DNA of 64,000 nt from positions 31,795,473 to 31,859,472 of the forward strand of contig NC_069122.1 of assembly GCF_026914265.1 (NCBI RefSeq), read 5' to 3'. Each line of letters begins with the position of its first letter. The stretch's first letter is position 1. The stretch is from Mya arenaria (lineage: Eukaryota > Mollusca > Bivalvia > Myida > Myidae). Below the pieces are notes generated by a model. It worked only from the letters and a program-made list of their open reading frames with translations. It was not told the origin of the DNA and did no database searches. A program made the translations under genes and the position numbers. Below, one piece after another: positions 1 to 12,668 of this stretch.

Positions 1-66
1 GATACGAGCTCATCATCTTCAAATCATCAAGGACGTACGGTACAGATATTCGAAGTTCTTGACAAG
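1..66 (+). CDS. Partial exon, Ser-rich cytoplasmic tail of plus-strand EGF-TM paralogue
   Basis: Frame 1 is open from the window edge to a GACAAG|gtaccg donor, which leaves phase 0, the phase needed by the next exon at 1,271. The encoded stretch contains TSSSSSN and ends IFEVLDK. The minus-strand exon at 44,180-44,273, which would follow the membrane exon there, also contains TSSSSSN, so this is probably the equivalent juxtamembrane tail exon. Its start lies outside the window. The homology is by eye and the exon is short. Confidence 0.5.
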
Positions 67-119
67 GTACCGATTTGTTTTTTTTACAAAAGATGGATCA
101 TAGAAAATATATGCTATCT

Positions 120-505
120 TACTCGGCCGCCTAGTGGTATAATACCATCATACACACACGTATATTGCGATAAGGGTGAAAACAAGCAGTACTACGCCTC
201 TATGGTATGATGCAATCATAGATAGACACAATAAGCCGACCAAGGTACAGTGATGTCACCTCTGGTGTACTATACAATCACACAGAGCTACAATTCGCTT
301 ACCAATGTTTAATGATGTGTGCTATATGGTCCTATATAGTCATACATAGACACGATTTGCCTAACAATGCAGTGCTGTCTCCTCTATGGTATAATGCATT
401 CATAAACAGAAGCGATCGGCCAACGACGCACAGTGTTGCCTCTTCCATGGTACTTTTAAATCATACACAGACACGATTTGAAAACAGGGTAAACATAATA
501 TTAGG
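120..505 (+). repeat. About 60-bp minisatellite, degenerate (inverted partner at 44.9-46.05 kb)
   Basis: About six diverged units share blocks such as cctctatggtat, atcatacacagacacgat and ccaa.gtacagtg. The reverse complement matches the long array at 44,880-46,050. Both lie just upstream of tail exons, on opposite strands, so the repeat predates the inverted duplication. Confidence 0.75.
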
Positions 506-1270
506 AAACAGACCACGCTTTATGCATGATTATCATAAACATAACTATCCGAACTGCTACAAATTGACTGTTTAAAACTGTTCCAAATTGAGCATTTCAC
601 ATTTCTGTTTTTGTCATCGAAAACACGGATTGCAAAATGTGTACAACGTATCCTCCAACGAACTAATTTAAGGAATGTAATAACTTTGTCCCTTCGTTTT
701 ATAAGTCTCTTTTTGAATTTGTTCAACAGACGTGATATTAACACAACGGAAACTACCCATTGTTTTTTTTTGTGGCATATAGTTGTTTTGATTTGCAAAG
801 CATACAGAACTCGTGGCAAAATAATATCAATGAGTTTACTTTAAAGCTTGTGGAAAGGGTTAAATGAAAAACAAATCAGGCAAAGCCATAAATACAGATA
901 TTTAAAGTCTTTGAAACCTACGTTTTGTTTTGTAAAAAACACTCAACACAAATGATTTACGTTTTCAAAACGCAAGTTTTAGAGCCGCTTTCCGCTCAGA
1001 GTGGAATGAAATAAGAAAAAAAGGAAGTGATTCCATGTTTTTCTGTTTCCGATCTGTTTTAGCTGTTTAGCAATGTCATTAATTGTTTTCTTTCTTTAAA
1101 ACTATCGAATTCACGGTGTTTTTTTAGTAACTAAATTGCTGCAAGGCTGTAATGGTTAGTTGGAGTTGTATGTGTGTTGATTTTTCGAAAGTGAATTGAC
1201 AGTTCAACATATTTTAAAATTTAGGTGAGACATGTATTGTCAATATAAACACCCGTTTTCTATGTTCCAG

Positions 1271-1331
1271 AACAGAGGCATCTCTTCAAGCGAAGAAACA
1301 TCAAGTTCTGAAACGACTTCAGGTGGCTCAG
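1271..1331 (+). CDS. Tail exon A1 (Ser/Glu/Thr-rich), phase 0 to 1
   Basis: The acceptor is ttccag|AACAGAGG and the donor GGCTCAG|gtaggaa. The 61 nt encode 20 residues rich in Ser and Glu, with NRGISSSEETSSSE followed by a Ser/Gly tail. It starts in phase 0 and leaves one base for exon B1. Exon A2 at 7,607 differs by a Thr-to-Ser change near the 3' end. No known domain is recognised; the cytoplasmic placement is inferred from the paralogous minus-strand gene. Confidence 0.75.
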
Positions 1332-2600
1332 GTAGGAAACCTTTACGGCCATTTTGATGACGTCATCACATATGCGAGGCTCGAACATTCAAAATTTTGG
1401 AAATTAAGGCGGCAATTTTTACTTAGATCTTGTTTTTATTTTTAGAACGTCACTTTTAGAATGCTTTTTTGACACCTTTTTAGTCAATATATTAGTCCGG
1501 CAAGTTTACAGAGCCGACTAGTATACAAGATTTAACCTTTGACTGCGAACATAGGGAGTCATGTCCTCTGCGCTAAGTGGTGACTATTTTTTAAGCTTTT
1601 TATATGAAAGTGTCCAGATTATAACATAAATTGAACCAAGTCGCTGTCTTTACGGGTTGGAAGTATTATTGCCGGAAACGTTATAGTTACAGATTACTAA
1701 ATTACAACGTAAAACATGAAAGGAGGAAAAAGAAAATGTTTGTAAATGCCTATTGGAAGTATTTCACATCATATCAATCACAAGCTGTACTACTGCACAA
1801 TAATATATTTTTTATATTAACATTATACAATGTTCGTGTATATGTATAAGATTTAAAATAATGCATTAAGAAAATAACAGTATCGTTTTATTGTAAATGT
1901 TATGTAGATTGTTAATGTTATCAGTAAAAAAGATATAAAAACATATTTGAGTACACGAGGTAGTTTTAATATATATAAAACTATCAAATGAATGATCAGA
2001 ATAGAGTTGTCCTACTCATTACAACTTTAATAGAGCTAGTATGTATTTGATAAAGCACACAGAGGCATTTGAAGAATATGTAACAGAACACAAAAAAGCG
2101 TTATTGCATTTTTACTAAAACTGAATTTATTAAAGCCATTTAAATATGAAGTAAAATCATGGCTTAACATTTACTAAATTACTACAATTACTAATGTTAA
2201 TAAAACTGACGGATCCCTTACCCTTAAATAAATACCGTATTGATTATACATGGTTAATGAACTATTTGTAGCCAAGCAACTCTGACTCTACGTCTGGAAA
2301 ACATCATGGTGAGAATACAGAATACAGTTTCATTTGTTTGTTATTGAAACAACATAACTCAAAACCAGTTAGAACATTGTTCCTAAATGTTACATTGGAA
2401 AAAGACTTATTGTTTTGATCAAATATAAAATACAGCTTTCCATAATTATGCAAAAAGCTACAGAAACATGCTCAGTAGCAAAAAGTTTAAACATAAACCC
2501 GGTTTAGTGGCAATGGGCAAACGCCAAAGACATAGAACACAAATTCACAAACAAGAAACATAGAACAATACACAACTCTACAAACAGCACAGTGCATAAA

Positions 2601-2603
<3 letters not shown>

Positions 2604-2657
<54 letters not shown>
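2604..2657. repeat. (AT)n microsatellite
   Basis: About 54 bp of uninterrupted TA/AT dinucleotide lie inside the copy-1-specific part of the first cassette intron. Confidence 0.95.
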
Positions 2658-2660
<3 letters not shown>

Positions 2661-4296
2661 GGTATGTTTATCAAGAATTGTTAGGTACCGCCTTGAAACG
2701 GTCAGTAAAATGTAAATTTACTGGGGGTTTAAACCAGTTTATGTGCACAAACCTTACTCTTATCCCAACAATTCTTAATAAAGATAAAACGCAAAAGATA
2801 AATCTTATCAAAGTATGCATTAACTTGAGGAAACTTATCAATAAAACAAATAATAATAAAAAACGAAAAGGTAAACCCCAAGTACTTCAATGATTAGAGA
2901 TCCCAACTCTATCTGCAGACGGAGGGAAACAATTCAGAGCACCTAATGCAAATACTTTTCAAAGATACGATGCAGTCATCGTTAGAAACCAAAAACATCA
3001 CACACAGTCTGCCTTATAAAATAAAAGGTTTAAAACTGTGTGATCATAGAGTTTCATAATGAAAAGCATCATTGTACTAAAACTGGGAATAAATAAAGAA
3101 AAACATTTTTCCAATTTTCAAGCATCATCAAGTTCATAGTAGCGAGAAATGTGGATATATATATTTGATTTTTTTATATATATTCTTTGTTTCAGCGATA
3201 TTTTATTAATTTACCAGAAGCATTAATAGTTTTACTGACCAAAATAAGTTTTTTCTCTTTACCGTATTGCTTACTTTCCAGTCAAATGAAGAACATGAAA
3301 CAAGACTATGTAAAGGTGTGCATGTGCTCCGTGTATTTTTGTTTTGATTACCACTGATTAACGGAGATAAGATCCCGCCGAAAACATGTGCATTTTGCTC
3401 TATGATAAGCCCACACATTGTTTGAGCAATAAATGACGAGCTTTTCTGTGTATTTTATGGTTCGTTGCTTCCCATTAAAAGCCATCACTCCAGCAAGGAA
3501 ATGACGTAGTCCCTTTCATAAATAAACCGTATCGGACCTGACGATACTTCAAGCCCGCACTAACGAAGTGATCAAATTTGTTTAATAACATATGATAATG
3601 CAAGAGAGAAATACGCCGCTTATAACATTTTCTTTTCGGCATAACGAACATTAAAACACAATTAAATAATAAACATAATTATTAAACAGAGATGCTTACC
3701 ATGTACAATAGCTATAGAAAAAAAGACATTTATATTGCGAACTAGAATTCAAGCATTAGTATATATTAGACCAGTGCGCATGCTTCAGAGTTTGTTGATT
3801 TTAAAGAGCTCCGTGAGAAACTACATTGGGTGCCCAAGTTACAGATTTCTCCAAGACTACAAAAAAGAAGTCGACTTAAAATTAATCCACAAAATGTCGT
3901 GAACAATATATGTACATTGCGCTATATATTTTTTTCTAATAATAATTTGTAAAAAAAGATGTACCCGTATATAAAAAAATCCTGGCAACCTTCGATTTAC
4001 GTTCTCAATCTGAAATGATGATATCTTTGAAAAGGCCGTCGAATATATAAAATTTTGAATATTTTCGCCGTGAATATGCAATACATCATCCAAAGTGGCC
4101 ACCGCGCATGCGTATTCTTGATTCTTTAGATATCCATGTATTATTGATTCACCAACCTTGTAAAATTAGAACAAAGGTTTCAACACACAATTCATGTTCC
4201 TTTTGTTTGTATGTCCTCAATATCACAAAATACTAAAGATTCGACTTAATTGAGTTCACCATTTTAAATATTCTATAAGATAGAAAAGGAGCGATA

Positions 4297-4410
4297 AACA
4301 ATTCTGGTTGTTGCAAACTCATTTTGTTTGTTAAATTTAAATCAACATTCGTTTAAAAATGTTGATTTAAATTTAACAAACAAAATGAGTTTGCAACAAC
4401 CAGAATTGTT
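4297..4410. repeat. Perfect 52-bp inverted repeat with 10-bp loop
   Basis: The left arm at 4,297-4,348 is the exact reverse complement of the right arm at 4,359-4,410. The loop is tcgtttaaaa. The paralogous position in copy 2 (about 10,765-10,850) has the left arm but no right arm. It would form a long cruciform or hairpin in an intron. Confidence 0.95.
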
Positions 4411-4876
4411 GATATAACGCCTATTTTAGGTCATTATAATGTGTAAGTGTATTATAATTGAGTACAACTTTGCTGTAGAATGTTTAATTTTAAGAATTTG
4501 ACCATTTATTTTATCAAAATGGTATTATTAAAAGAGGTTGCATTTCTATTTTATTTTTGTATAAAAGTATGCTTTGCTGTTATCAACACACAACAAACGT
4601 TAATATCACCAGACATCTCAAATTTAAATAATTGAATATCTGAAACCTAAAGTAAAAAATCCTTGAATGACGTCAAGGGTAAAGACATGCTATATCAGTC
4701 TCCTCTAGCACAATGATATTATGACAAAATGTAGTCTAGACGCATTTAAGTACTGGGGTTTGATTATGAGCTCATATGGTTTCTGTCTTCTCAGATACAT
4801 AAACGAAACAATTATGTATCAAGAAAAAAGCAATTTAAAAGGAAATGTTGATATAAGCTCTGTTTTCATATTACAG

Positions 4877-4971
4877 ACGAGTCTGTAGCGGGAGGGAAGA
4901 AAAAAAAGTCACCGAAAACGACAGTTGTTTCCATCATCGAGCAAATATGTCCATGTTTAACTATAAGTGAG
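4877..4971 (+). CDS. Tail exon B1 (Lys-rich, II-E-x-x-C-P-C motif), phase 1 to 0
   Basis: The acceptor is attacag|ACGAGTC and the donor AGTGAG|gtaaat. With the carried G it reads DESVAGGKKKK, then a Lys/Thr segment, then VSIIEQICPCL and a TISE end. The 95 nt are consistent with phase 1 in and 0 out. The hydrophobic VSIIE block followed by CPC is shared with B2 and is partly conserved in the minus-strand exon at 43.5 kb. The Cys pair could be lipidated or bind metal; this is speculation. Confidence 0.75.
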
Positions 4972-5272
4972 GTAAATATCAATCCATATCGGTCATCTTG
5001 TGTTGTGTTGTTGTATACACGGTTTCTTAATTGCTCTTTTGCATGAACTTTACTTTTTATTTCCATAAAGGAGAAGAAAGTAATTAAATATGCCCCAAAA
5101 TGCATTATTTCTGACTAGAATTTGTCTACCTTTTCTTAGGAGGGGGTAGCGCCCCATCTCACGTCTTTTTCTAGATACGACTCTTCTTATTGCTTAAAAG
5201 GTGAAGGGAAATTTCGAATAAAAATATCGCTAAAACGTAAATGTCGATAAAAAACTAAATTGTATGCTTCAG

Positions 5273-5309
5273 GGCGAAGAAACAGATTCTGGCACAAATA
5301 AGGATGAAG
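5273..5309 (+). CDS. Tail micro-exon C1 (acidic), phase 0 to 1
   Basis: This 37-nt micro-exon has acceptor tgcttcag|GGCGAAG and donor GATGAAG|gtaaca. It encodes GEETDSGTNKDE plus a split Gly. The same exon occurs at 11,770-11,806 with an identical protein, and a diverged version at 13,901-13,943. Confidence 0.75.
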
Positions 5310-6083
5310 GTAACAACATACCTTTTCCTTGAATTCATGTTCTTAATTATCTGGACTCAATATCATAAAATAGTTAAGATTCGACTCAACTGAACTAAAG
5401 GTCACACTATACCATTCTCCAGTGGCTCATGTTGTTAAAAATGATTGGCCGCAATATCACATAAGTACAAATAAATTCGAATTAACTTAGAACATTGTTT
5501 AAAATTGTATTTATAATGGAACTATTTTTCTCTATTTTCAAATTCTGGTTTATTCCTCAATTAAATACATTCTACAACAAATGTTGTTTTGTGATTTATA
5601 GGTCATTAATTATTTATCCTTAAGCAATTAATTAAGTACATTGTTTGCTATTTATTTATTTTACAATAGTGAGAATGATTGTTTACTTACATGATATATG
5701 AAATAAAGCGATCTTAAATATATATTATATATAAAACAAATGTCAATGTTATGCTGTTATTTACACATAACACACTTTTAAGACACCAGCCATCACATAT
5801 GCACATACATTTACAAAGGATACTATATGTAACAAAACCCCAGTATGGCGTCATAATTATTCTTTTAAGTAAAAGCGTATTAAGATAAAACATGCTTTTC
5901 ATTCAAAGAAGAGTTTTCTTCCCTATCTCATAAATATTCATGAAAACGAGGTTGTCTACGGTACTTCCTTAGCGTTTGTTTCCTTGTTAGATTTATCGAA
6001 ATAAAGAAAGAGAAAATTCTGAATTAAGTACAAAGCGATTTATAAACAGAATTGATGCTCTTATCTCTATTGCCCTATTACAG

Positions 6084-6142
6084 GAGAAAGTAACGAAGAA
6101 GAAACAGATTGTTCGGGGCCGGAAGATGCCTCCACCAAAAAG
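6084..6142 (+). CDS. Tail exon D1 (acidic), phase 1 to 0
   Basis: The acceptor is attacag|GAGAAAG and the donor AAAAAG|gtatca. With the carried G the 59 nt read GESNEEETDCSG, PEDAS and TKK. It exits in phase 0 and can join exon A2 at 7,607 in frame. Confidence 0.75.
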
Positions 6143-7606
6143 GTATCATAGACACGTCGATGAGGATTAGTTTTAAAGGGATTCCTTTATGATTTTGTAA
6201 ATGCTTTTTTATGACGCATTGATTTGTGGCAAATCATTAGTAGTGTTTAAAATAACATTCCGACGGCGGTTACCCTTCAACTAATGTTGATATATGCTCA
6301 TATAATGTCGTTGAAGTCTACGATTTTGAATAGCGTTAGTAACGAGATTCAACAAAAAGCTTAAAAGTCATGTTATCCTGATGTTTGTATTCTAGTGTGT
6401 GAGTTTTTTTGTCTGTTTTCTATTATTTCATACGTTACATTAATTTTATTCCTACAATACGGTATCAAAGAGTAAAGTAGTTATAATATAATGTTTTACA
6501 GACGCATTTTCGAAAACACAATGTTGGTGCCAAAACATTAGCGAGTCCCTTTAAATTCTCAAACATACTCGTCTGTCTATAATCAAAGCGATTTAACTTG
6601 TCCGTAAAAATATTTTAGATATACATACATATAAATAGGCATAATGCATTTCGGCCATTTGAAACTCCATCAAATCAGTCAAAAATAGTAAATGTGTTCA
6701 CAAATTAAGCAGAGCTTTAGCATTATTACAATACCAACTAAAAATTACATGCAGTTTGATCAGAACATGGATTTTGCAGGTTCCTTTCGAACGCCCACTT
6801 TTTTTACTAATGGAAAGGACCCTTTTTTATAGCTAATCACACCGACCAACTACTCATTTTAGTATAGAACATAATCACAATCAGATGCATTTTGTTAAAA
6901 CAAATCCGTTTTGACTATTTGCTAGCTTTGTTTACTATTGTTCTGTCAAAAGCATGGCTAACTTATTTGAAACATGATACATGATCATATAATACAACCG
7001 TATGCTTAAGGGACATAACAACCAAAACGATGAATTTTAAACTAAATCACTGCCTTAAAAGTGTTCGATTATTATAATTATTTGCTGAAAACACCTAAAG
7101 TCAAAGACAGTTCTGTAGCGTTCGTTGATATTCTTGCATCAGCATAGTCAACCTACTCAATAAATCAAATTTCAAAGAAAATACAGAATGCAATTGACAA
7201 ATATTGCAGCACGTGTTTGTTTATATTCTCACTAGCATCTGGCGCCTTCCCGTTCCCATGTCAAAGTACTTTTGTATATACAAGTACTTTTGTACAAGCC
7301 CTTATTTTCCAACGTAAAATAACCTGACCATTTCGGTCAATATGAAATAAGAAAAAAAGGAAGTGATTCCATGTTTTTCTGTTTCCGATCTGTTTTAGCT
7401 GTTCAGCAATGTCATAAATTGATGTCTTTCTTTAAAACTATCGAATTCACTGTTTTTTTTAAGTAAATAAATTGCTGCAAGGCTGTAATGGTTAGTTGGA
7501 GTTGTATGTGTGTTGATTTTTCGAAAGTGAATTGACAGTTCAACATATTTTAAAATTTTGCTGAGACGTGTATTGTCAGTATGAACACCAGTTTTCTATG
7601 TTTCAG
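6143..7606 (+). other. Intron D1-A2 across the copy 1/copy 2 junction
   Basis: No exon was recognised. About 410 bp here (6,355-6,763) are absent from copy 2 but present at 15,190-15,540 in the third copy, so copy 2 lost them. The junction motif lies at 7,323-7,342. Confidence 0.65.
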
Positions 7607-7667
7607 AACAGAGGCATCTCTTCAAGCGAAGAAACATCAAGTTCTGAATCGACTTCAGGTGGCTCAG
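7607..7667 (+). CDS. Tail exon A2, phase 0 to 1
   Basis: The acceptor is gtttcag|AACAGAGG and the donor GGCTCAG|gtagga. The 61 nt encode NRGISSSEETSSSE and then a Ser/Thr/Gly tail. It is almost identical to A1. The open frame runs on into the intron, but the splice sites match A1 exactly, so the read-through is not taken as coding. Confidence 0.75.
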
Positions 7668-10600
7668 GTAGGAAACCTTTACGAACCAAAAATCCGCATG
7701 CGCGGCGGCCATTTTTGATGACGTCATCACCTATGCGAGGCTCGAACATTCAAAATTTTGGAAATTAAGGCGGCATTTTTTAAATTAGATCATGCTTTTT
7801 TTTTAGAACGTCACTTTTAGAATGCTTTTTTGACCCCTTTTTTAGTCAATATATCTTAGTCCGGCAAGTTTACAGAGCCGACTAGTATACAAGATTTAGC
7901 CTTTGACTGTGGACATAGGGAGTCATGTCCTCTGCGCTAAGTGGTGACTATTTTTAAGCTTTTTATATGAAAGTGTCCAGATTATAACATAAATTGATCC
8001 AAGTCGCTATCTTTACGGGTTGGAAGTATTATTGCCGGAAACGTTATAGATAAAGTTTACTAAATTACAACGTAAAACATGAAAGGAGGAAACATGCAGC
8101 AAAACGGAATGCATATTCTTAATCTAGTACACAGAAAATCACTACCACGTGATTATCTTAAAAGCTCAGTTTGATTTTATTGAAATTAATTATTATTTTT
8201 TAGTTAATTGTTAATGTAGCGCTTATTTGGTCGAGTGAGTGATGCCATTGGACACTCCTATGCAAGTCTGTTTAATAAAGCATTACTTGAACCTTGGGGG
8301 TTTATTAGACATTATCTGAGTCTTTAGTGTAGTTATATCTACACTCTTTTTTTCTGACGATTATAAAACCCTTAAACATTCTAGGCCTTTAAAGTATGAA
8401 CATGATTTATCTCAAATACGAATCAAGTGATATTGCCAGTAAATACACTAACATATTACTGATGTGGAGAGAACAAGAAAATAAATTTCATCCCTGAACT
8501 AGAACCGGAAACAAATCTTACGTTGCTTTGGTAAAGTGTGCTTATGTTTAACAATATGCATTGATTGTTTCAGTTTAATTATAATAAATATCACAATATA
8601 AGAGATAAACCAGATGTAGTATCTCCTTTTGTAAAAAAACACAACATAACATTTTCCATTAGATAAAATTTTGTATCCCTGGCCTGTGGCCACAGTATCT
8701 TTCCTACATGCTTCACTAATCTGGATGAATGTTTGCAATACAGTCTCAAGTTATGTTGAACTATAAGCAAAAAGACCACCAGTTTCTTCTCTTTCATTCA
8801 ACTTACAACTTCATGCTTTTTTAACACAATCACTCTCTTTCTGTATTAGCAACTGGATCCTGGTCAATAGGTGTAGTCTTGAGCATATTTGAGTATCATT
8901 TATGACAAAAAGGGAGTAAAACATGCTTCTGTTCAATTTTAAGCTAAATGCAACAACATCCAAAGATTGATAACAGTCTATTCAATATTTTAATGTTGAG
9001 ACAAGTATTAGAACATGTGATATATTAAAAAACACAACAGACATAGCCATTTCGGTCAAATAAGAAGCAGCCAACCTTTGAACATTCTCTTGGTACGATT
9101 TCGTAGTGGTAACTGGTACGAAGTCTCCGTATTCGGGCAAAGCCATACCTCGCTATAAGATGTTCAATTGGAACGCGATCGATAACACATGAAATTGCAA
9201 GTGAAAAGCGATCTGATATCCATTATACAATTAAAGATAAAATTCATGCATCTCAGTGTTAGCCCCATTTTTTCAGACAATGCACGTGAACACACTTAAA
9301 AGTAAAACTATTTTACTCTTTGATTCTGAAATCGAAGGAAAAAAAACAACTTAAGAAACCAAAGCTATTCTGTGGTGAGCGATCCCACGTCGGTACCGTC
9401 AATGAATAAATAGAAAACTGACGCTGACGCTGAATATTAAAGCATATATCGACACTTCAGGATTACAGCCATCAGTATCTAAGTTTTGACACTTTTAATG
9501 ACTTTCCAAACTTCATTTCGTCATACAAAAAAAGAAGGTTAAAACAAAAACATGAGTGAGTCCCTTTAAAATCACCTTTCAGAAAAAAGGTTATCCGACT
9601 TGTTTCTTAAACTTATTTGCTTCGCTTCCAGGCAAATAAAATGGTGTCCAATTTTCAAGCCTTCATCAAGTTCATAGTAGCGTGAAATGTGGATATATAT
9701 AAAAAACATTTCTACATATACTTTGTTTCAGCGATATTTTATTAATTTGCCAGAATCAATAATAGTTTTACTGACCAAAAAAACGTGCATTTTTGTTTTG
9801 ATTACCACTGATTAACGGAGATAAGATCCCGCCGAAAACATGTGCATTTTGGTCTATGATAAGTGCACACATTGTTTGAGCAATAAATGACGAGCTTTTC
9901 TGTGTATTTTATGGTTCGTTGCTTCCCATTAAAAGCCATCACTCCAGCAAAAAAATGACGTAGTCCCTTTCATAAATAAACCGTATCGGACTTGAAGAAG
10001 AGCGCAATACTTCAAGCCCGCAATAACGAAGTAATCAAATTTGTTTAATAACATATGATAATGCAAAGAGAGAAATACGCCGCTTATAACATTTTCTTTT
10101 CGGCATAACGAATATTAAAACACAATTAAATAATAAACATAATTATAAAACAGAGATTCTTTACATGTACAGTAGCTATAGAAAAAATGACATTTATATT
10201 GCGAACTAGAATTCAAGCATTAGTTTATATTAGACCAGTGCGCATGCTTCAGAGTTTGTTGATTTTAAAGAGCTCCGTGAGGAACAACAAGGGGTGCCCA
10301 AGTTACAGATTTCTCCAAGACTACAAAAAAGAAGTCGATTTAAAATTAATCCACAAAATGTCGTGAACAATATATGTACATTGCGCTATATGTTTTTTTC
10401 TTATAATAATTTGTAAAAAAAGATGAACCCGTATATAAAAAAAAATCCTGGCAACCTTCGATTTACGTTCTCAATCTGAAATGATGATATCTTTGAAAAG
10501 GCCGTCGAATTTATAAAATTTTGAATACTTTCGCCGTGAATATGCAATACATCATCCAAAGTGGCCACCGCGCATGCGTATTCTTGATTCTTTAGATATC

Positions 10601-11289
10601 CATGTATTATTGATTCATTAACCTTGTAAAATTAGAACAAAGGTTTCAACACACAATTCATGTTCCTTTTATTTGTATGTCCTCAATTTCACAAAATACT
10701 AAAGATTCGACTCAATTGAGTTCACCGTTTTAAATATTCTATGAGATAGAAAAGGAGCGATAACCGATTCTGGTTGTTGCAAACTCATTTTGTTTGTTAA
10801 ATTTAAATCATCTTTTTTAAACGAATGTTGATTGTTGATATAAAGCCTATTTTAGGTCATTATTTAAGTGTATCATAATTGAGTACAACTTTGCTGTAGC
10901 ATGTTTAATTTTAAGAATTTGACCATTTATTTTATCAAAATGGTATAATTAAAAGGGTTTGCACTTCTACTTTATTTTTGTATAAAAGTATGCTCTGCTG
11001 TAATCAACACACAACCAACATTAATATCACCAGACATCTCAAATTTAAATAATTGAATATCGGAAACCTAAAGTAAAAAATGCTTGAATGACGTCAAGGG
11101 TAAAGACATGCTTTATCAATCTCCCCTAGCACATTGATATTATGACAAAATGTAGTCTAGACTAGGGGTTTTGATTATGAGCTCACATGGTTTCTGTTTT
11201 TTTTGGTCAGATACATAAACGAAACAATTCTGTATATAAAAAGCAATTTAAAAGGAAATGTTGATATAAGCTCTGTTTCCATATTACAG
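7668..11289 (+). other. Intron A2-B2
   Basis: No exon was recognised. The segment 8,093-9,645 is specific to this copy. It carries ccatttcggtcaa at about 9,049, a partial copy of the motif found at the duplication junctions. The segment 9,650-11,289 is collinear with copy 1. Confidence 0.55.
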
Positions 11290-11384
11290 ACGAGTCTGTA
11301 GCAGGAAGGGAAAAAGAAAAGGCACCGAACAAGACATTTGTTTCCATCATCGAGGAAATATGTCCATGTTTACCTATATGTGAG
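11290..11384 (+). CDS. Tail exon B2 (II-E-x-x-C-P-C motif), phase 1 to 0
   Basis: The acceptor is attacag|ACGAGTC and the donor TGTGAG|gtaaac. It reads DESVAGREKEKAPN, KTFVSIIEEICPCL and PICE. Compared with B1 the Lys-rich stretch has changed, but SIIE-x-ICPCL is preserved and a third Cys (PIC) is gained, which suggests the motif is under constraint. Confidence 0.75.
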
Positions 11385-11769
11385 GTAAACCTCAATGCAA
11401 ATTGGTCATGTTCGGTTGTGGTGTGTTGTTGTATGTAAAAACACGGTTTCTTAATGGCTCTTCCACTTTTTGAGAATATGTACGCAGTTTACTTTTTATT
11501 TCCATAAAGGAGAACAAAATATTAAAAAAACTCCCAAAATGCACCATTTTGCACTAGATTTATTTTAAATTTTCTTAGGAGGGAACCCCCCAACCCTCTG
11601 CCCACATTTTAAAAGAAATAAAATTCAGTACGAGGGGGGAGTAGCGCCCCTTCTAACGTCATTTTCTAGACCCGCCCCTTATTATAGCTTGAAAAGTGAA
11701 GGGAAAATTCGAATAAATATGTCGCTGAAATGTAAATGTCGATAAAAACAACTATATTGTATGTTTCAG

Positions 11770-11806
11770 GGCGAAGAAACAGATTCTGGTACAAACAAGG
11801 ATGAAG
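11770..11806 (+). CDS. Tail micro-exon C2, phase 0 to 1
   Basis: This 37-nt exon with acceptor gtttcag|GGCGAAG and donor GATGAAG|gtaaca encodes the same peptide as C1 (GEETDSGTNKDE plus a split Gly), with only silent differences visible. Confidence 0.75.
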
Positions 11807-12609
11807 GTAACAACATACCTTTTCCTTGAATTCATGTTCTTAATTATCTGGCCTCAATATCACAAAATAGTTAAGATTCGACTCAACTGAACTAAAGGTC
11901 ACACTATACCGTTCCCCTGTGGCTCATGTTGTAAAAAAAATGACTGGCCGCAATATCACCAAAGTACAAATAAATTCGATTTAACTTAGAACAGTGTTTT
12001 AAATTGTATTTTTAATGGAAATAATTTTTCTCTGTTTTCAAATTCTGGTTTATTCCTCAATTACAAACATTCTACAACAAATGTTGTTTTGTGATTTATA
12101 GGTCATTAATTATTTATCCTTAAGCAATTACCTAAGTACATGTTTGCTATTTATTTATTTTTACAATAGTGGGAATGATTGTTTATTAACAAAATATATG
12201 AAATAAAGCGATCTTAAATATATAAATATATATATATATAAACAAATATCAATGGTATGCTGTTATTTACAAATAACACACTTTCAAGACACCAGGCATC
12301 CCACATGCACAAAAATTTACAAAGGATACTATATGTAGCAAAACCCCAGTATGGCGTCATAATTATTCTTTTAAGTTAAAGCGTATTAAGATAAAATATG
12401 CCTTTTCATTCAAAGACGAGTTTTCTTCCCTATCTCATAATTATTCATGAAAACGAGGTGGTCTACGGTACTAAATACGGGGGTTGCGTACATGAGCTTC
12501 CTTAGCGTTTGTTTCCTTGTTCGATTTATCGAAGTAAAGAAAGACAAAATTCTGAATTAAGTACAAAGCGATATATAAACAGAAATGATGATCTTTTGCC
12601 CTATTACAG

Positions 12610-12668
12610 GAGAAAGTAACAAAGGAGGAACAGATTGTTCGGGGCCGGATGATTCCTCCACCAAAAAG
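12610..12668 (+). CDS. Tail exon D2, phase 1 to 0
   Basis: The acceptor is attacag|GAGAAAG and the donor AAAAAG|gtatca. It reads GESNKGGTDCSG, PDDSS and TKK. The EEE run of D1 is replaced by KGG. It leaves phase 0, so it can splice directly to C3 at 13,901. Confidence 0.7.

Larger units (their letters stand above)
1332..4876 (+). other. Intron A1-B1, with copy-1-specific insert
   Basis: No exon was recognised. The part at 1,729-3,111 is missing from duplication copy 2. It contains an (AT)n tract and A-rich sequence that could be a non-autonomous transposon or lost ancestral sequence. The part at 3,112-4,876 matches 9,650-11,289. The intron holds the long hairpin at 4,297-4,410. Confidence 0.6.
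1003..7342 (+). repeat. Segmental duplication copy 1 (exon cassette A-B-C-D)
   Basis: This 6.3-kb unit carries exons A1, B1, C1 and D1. It is nearly identical to 7,343-13,466 over long blocks, including 1,005-1,728 versus 7,345-8,092 and 3,112-6,355 versus 9,650-12,876. The segment 1,729-3,111 has no obvious match in copy 2. The unit ends at the motif gaccatttcggtcaatat, which recurs at the later junctions. Confidence 0.85.

Noticed and set aside
312-844. Overlapping frames of 77-99 codons at the left edge
   Set aside because: One is in the 60-bp minisatellite; the others are mutual shadows in AT-rich sequence without motifs.
7568-7768. A 66-codon plus-strand frame around exon A2
   Set aside because: Only 7,607-7,667 matches the cassette exon and its splice sites; the rest is intron read-through.
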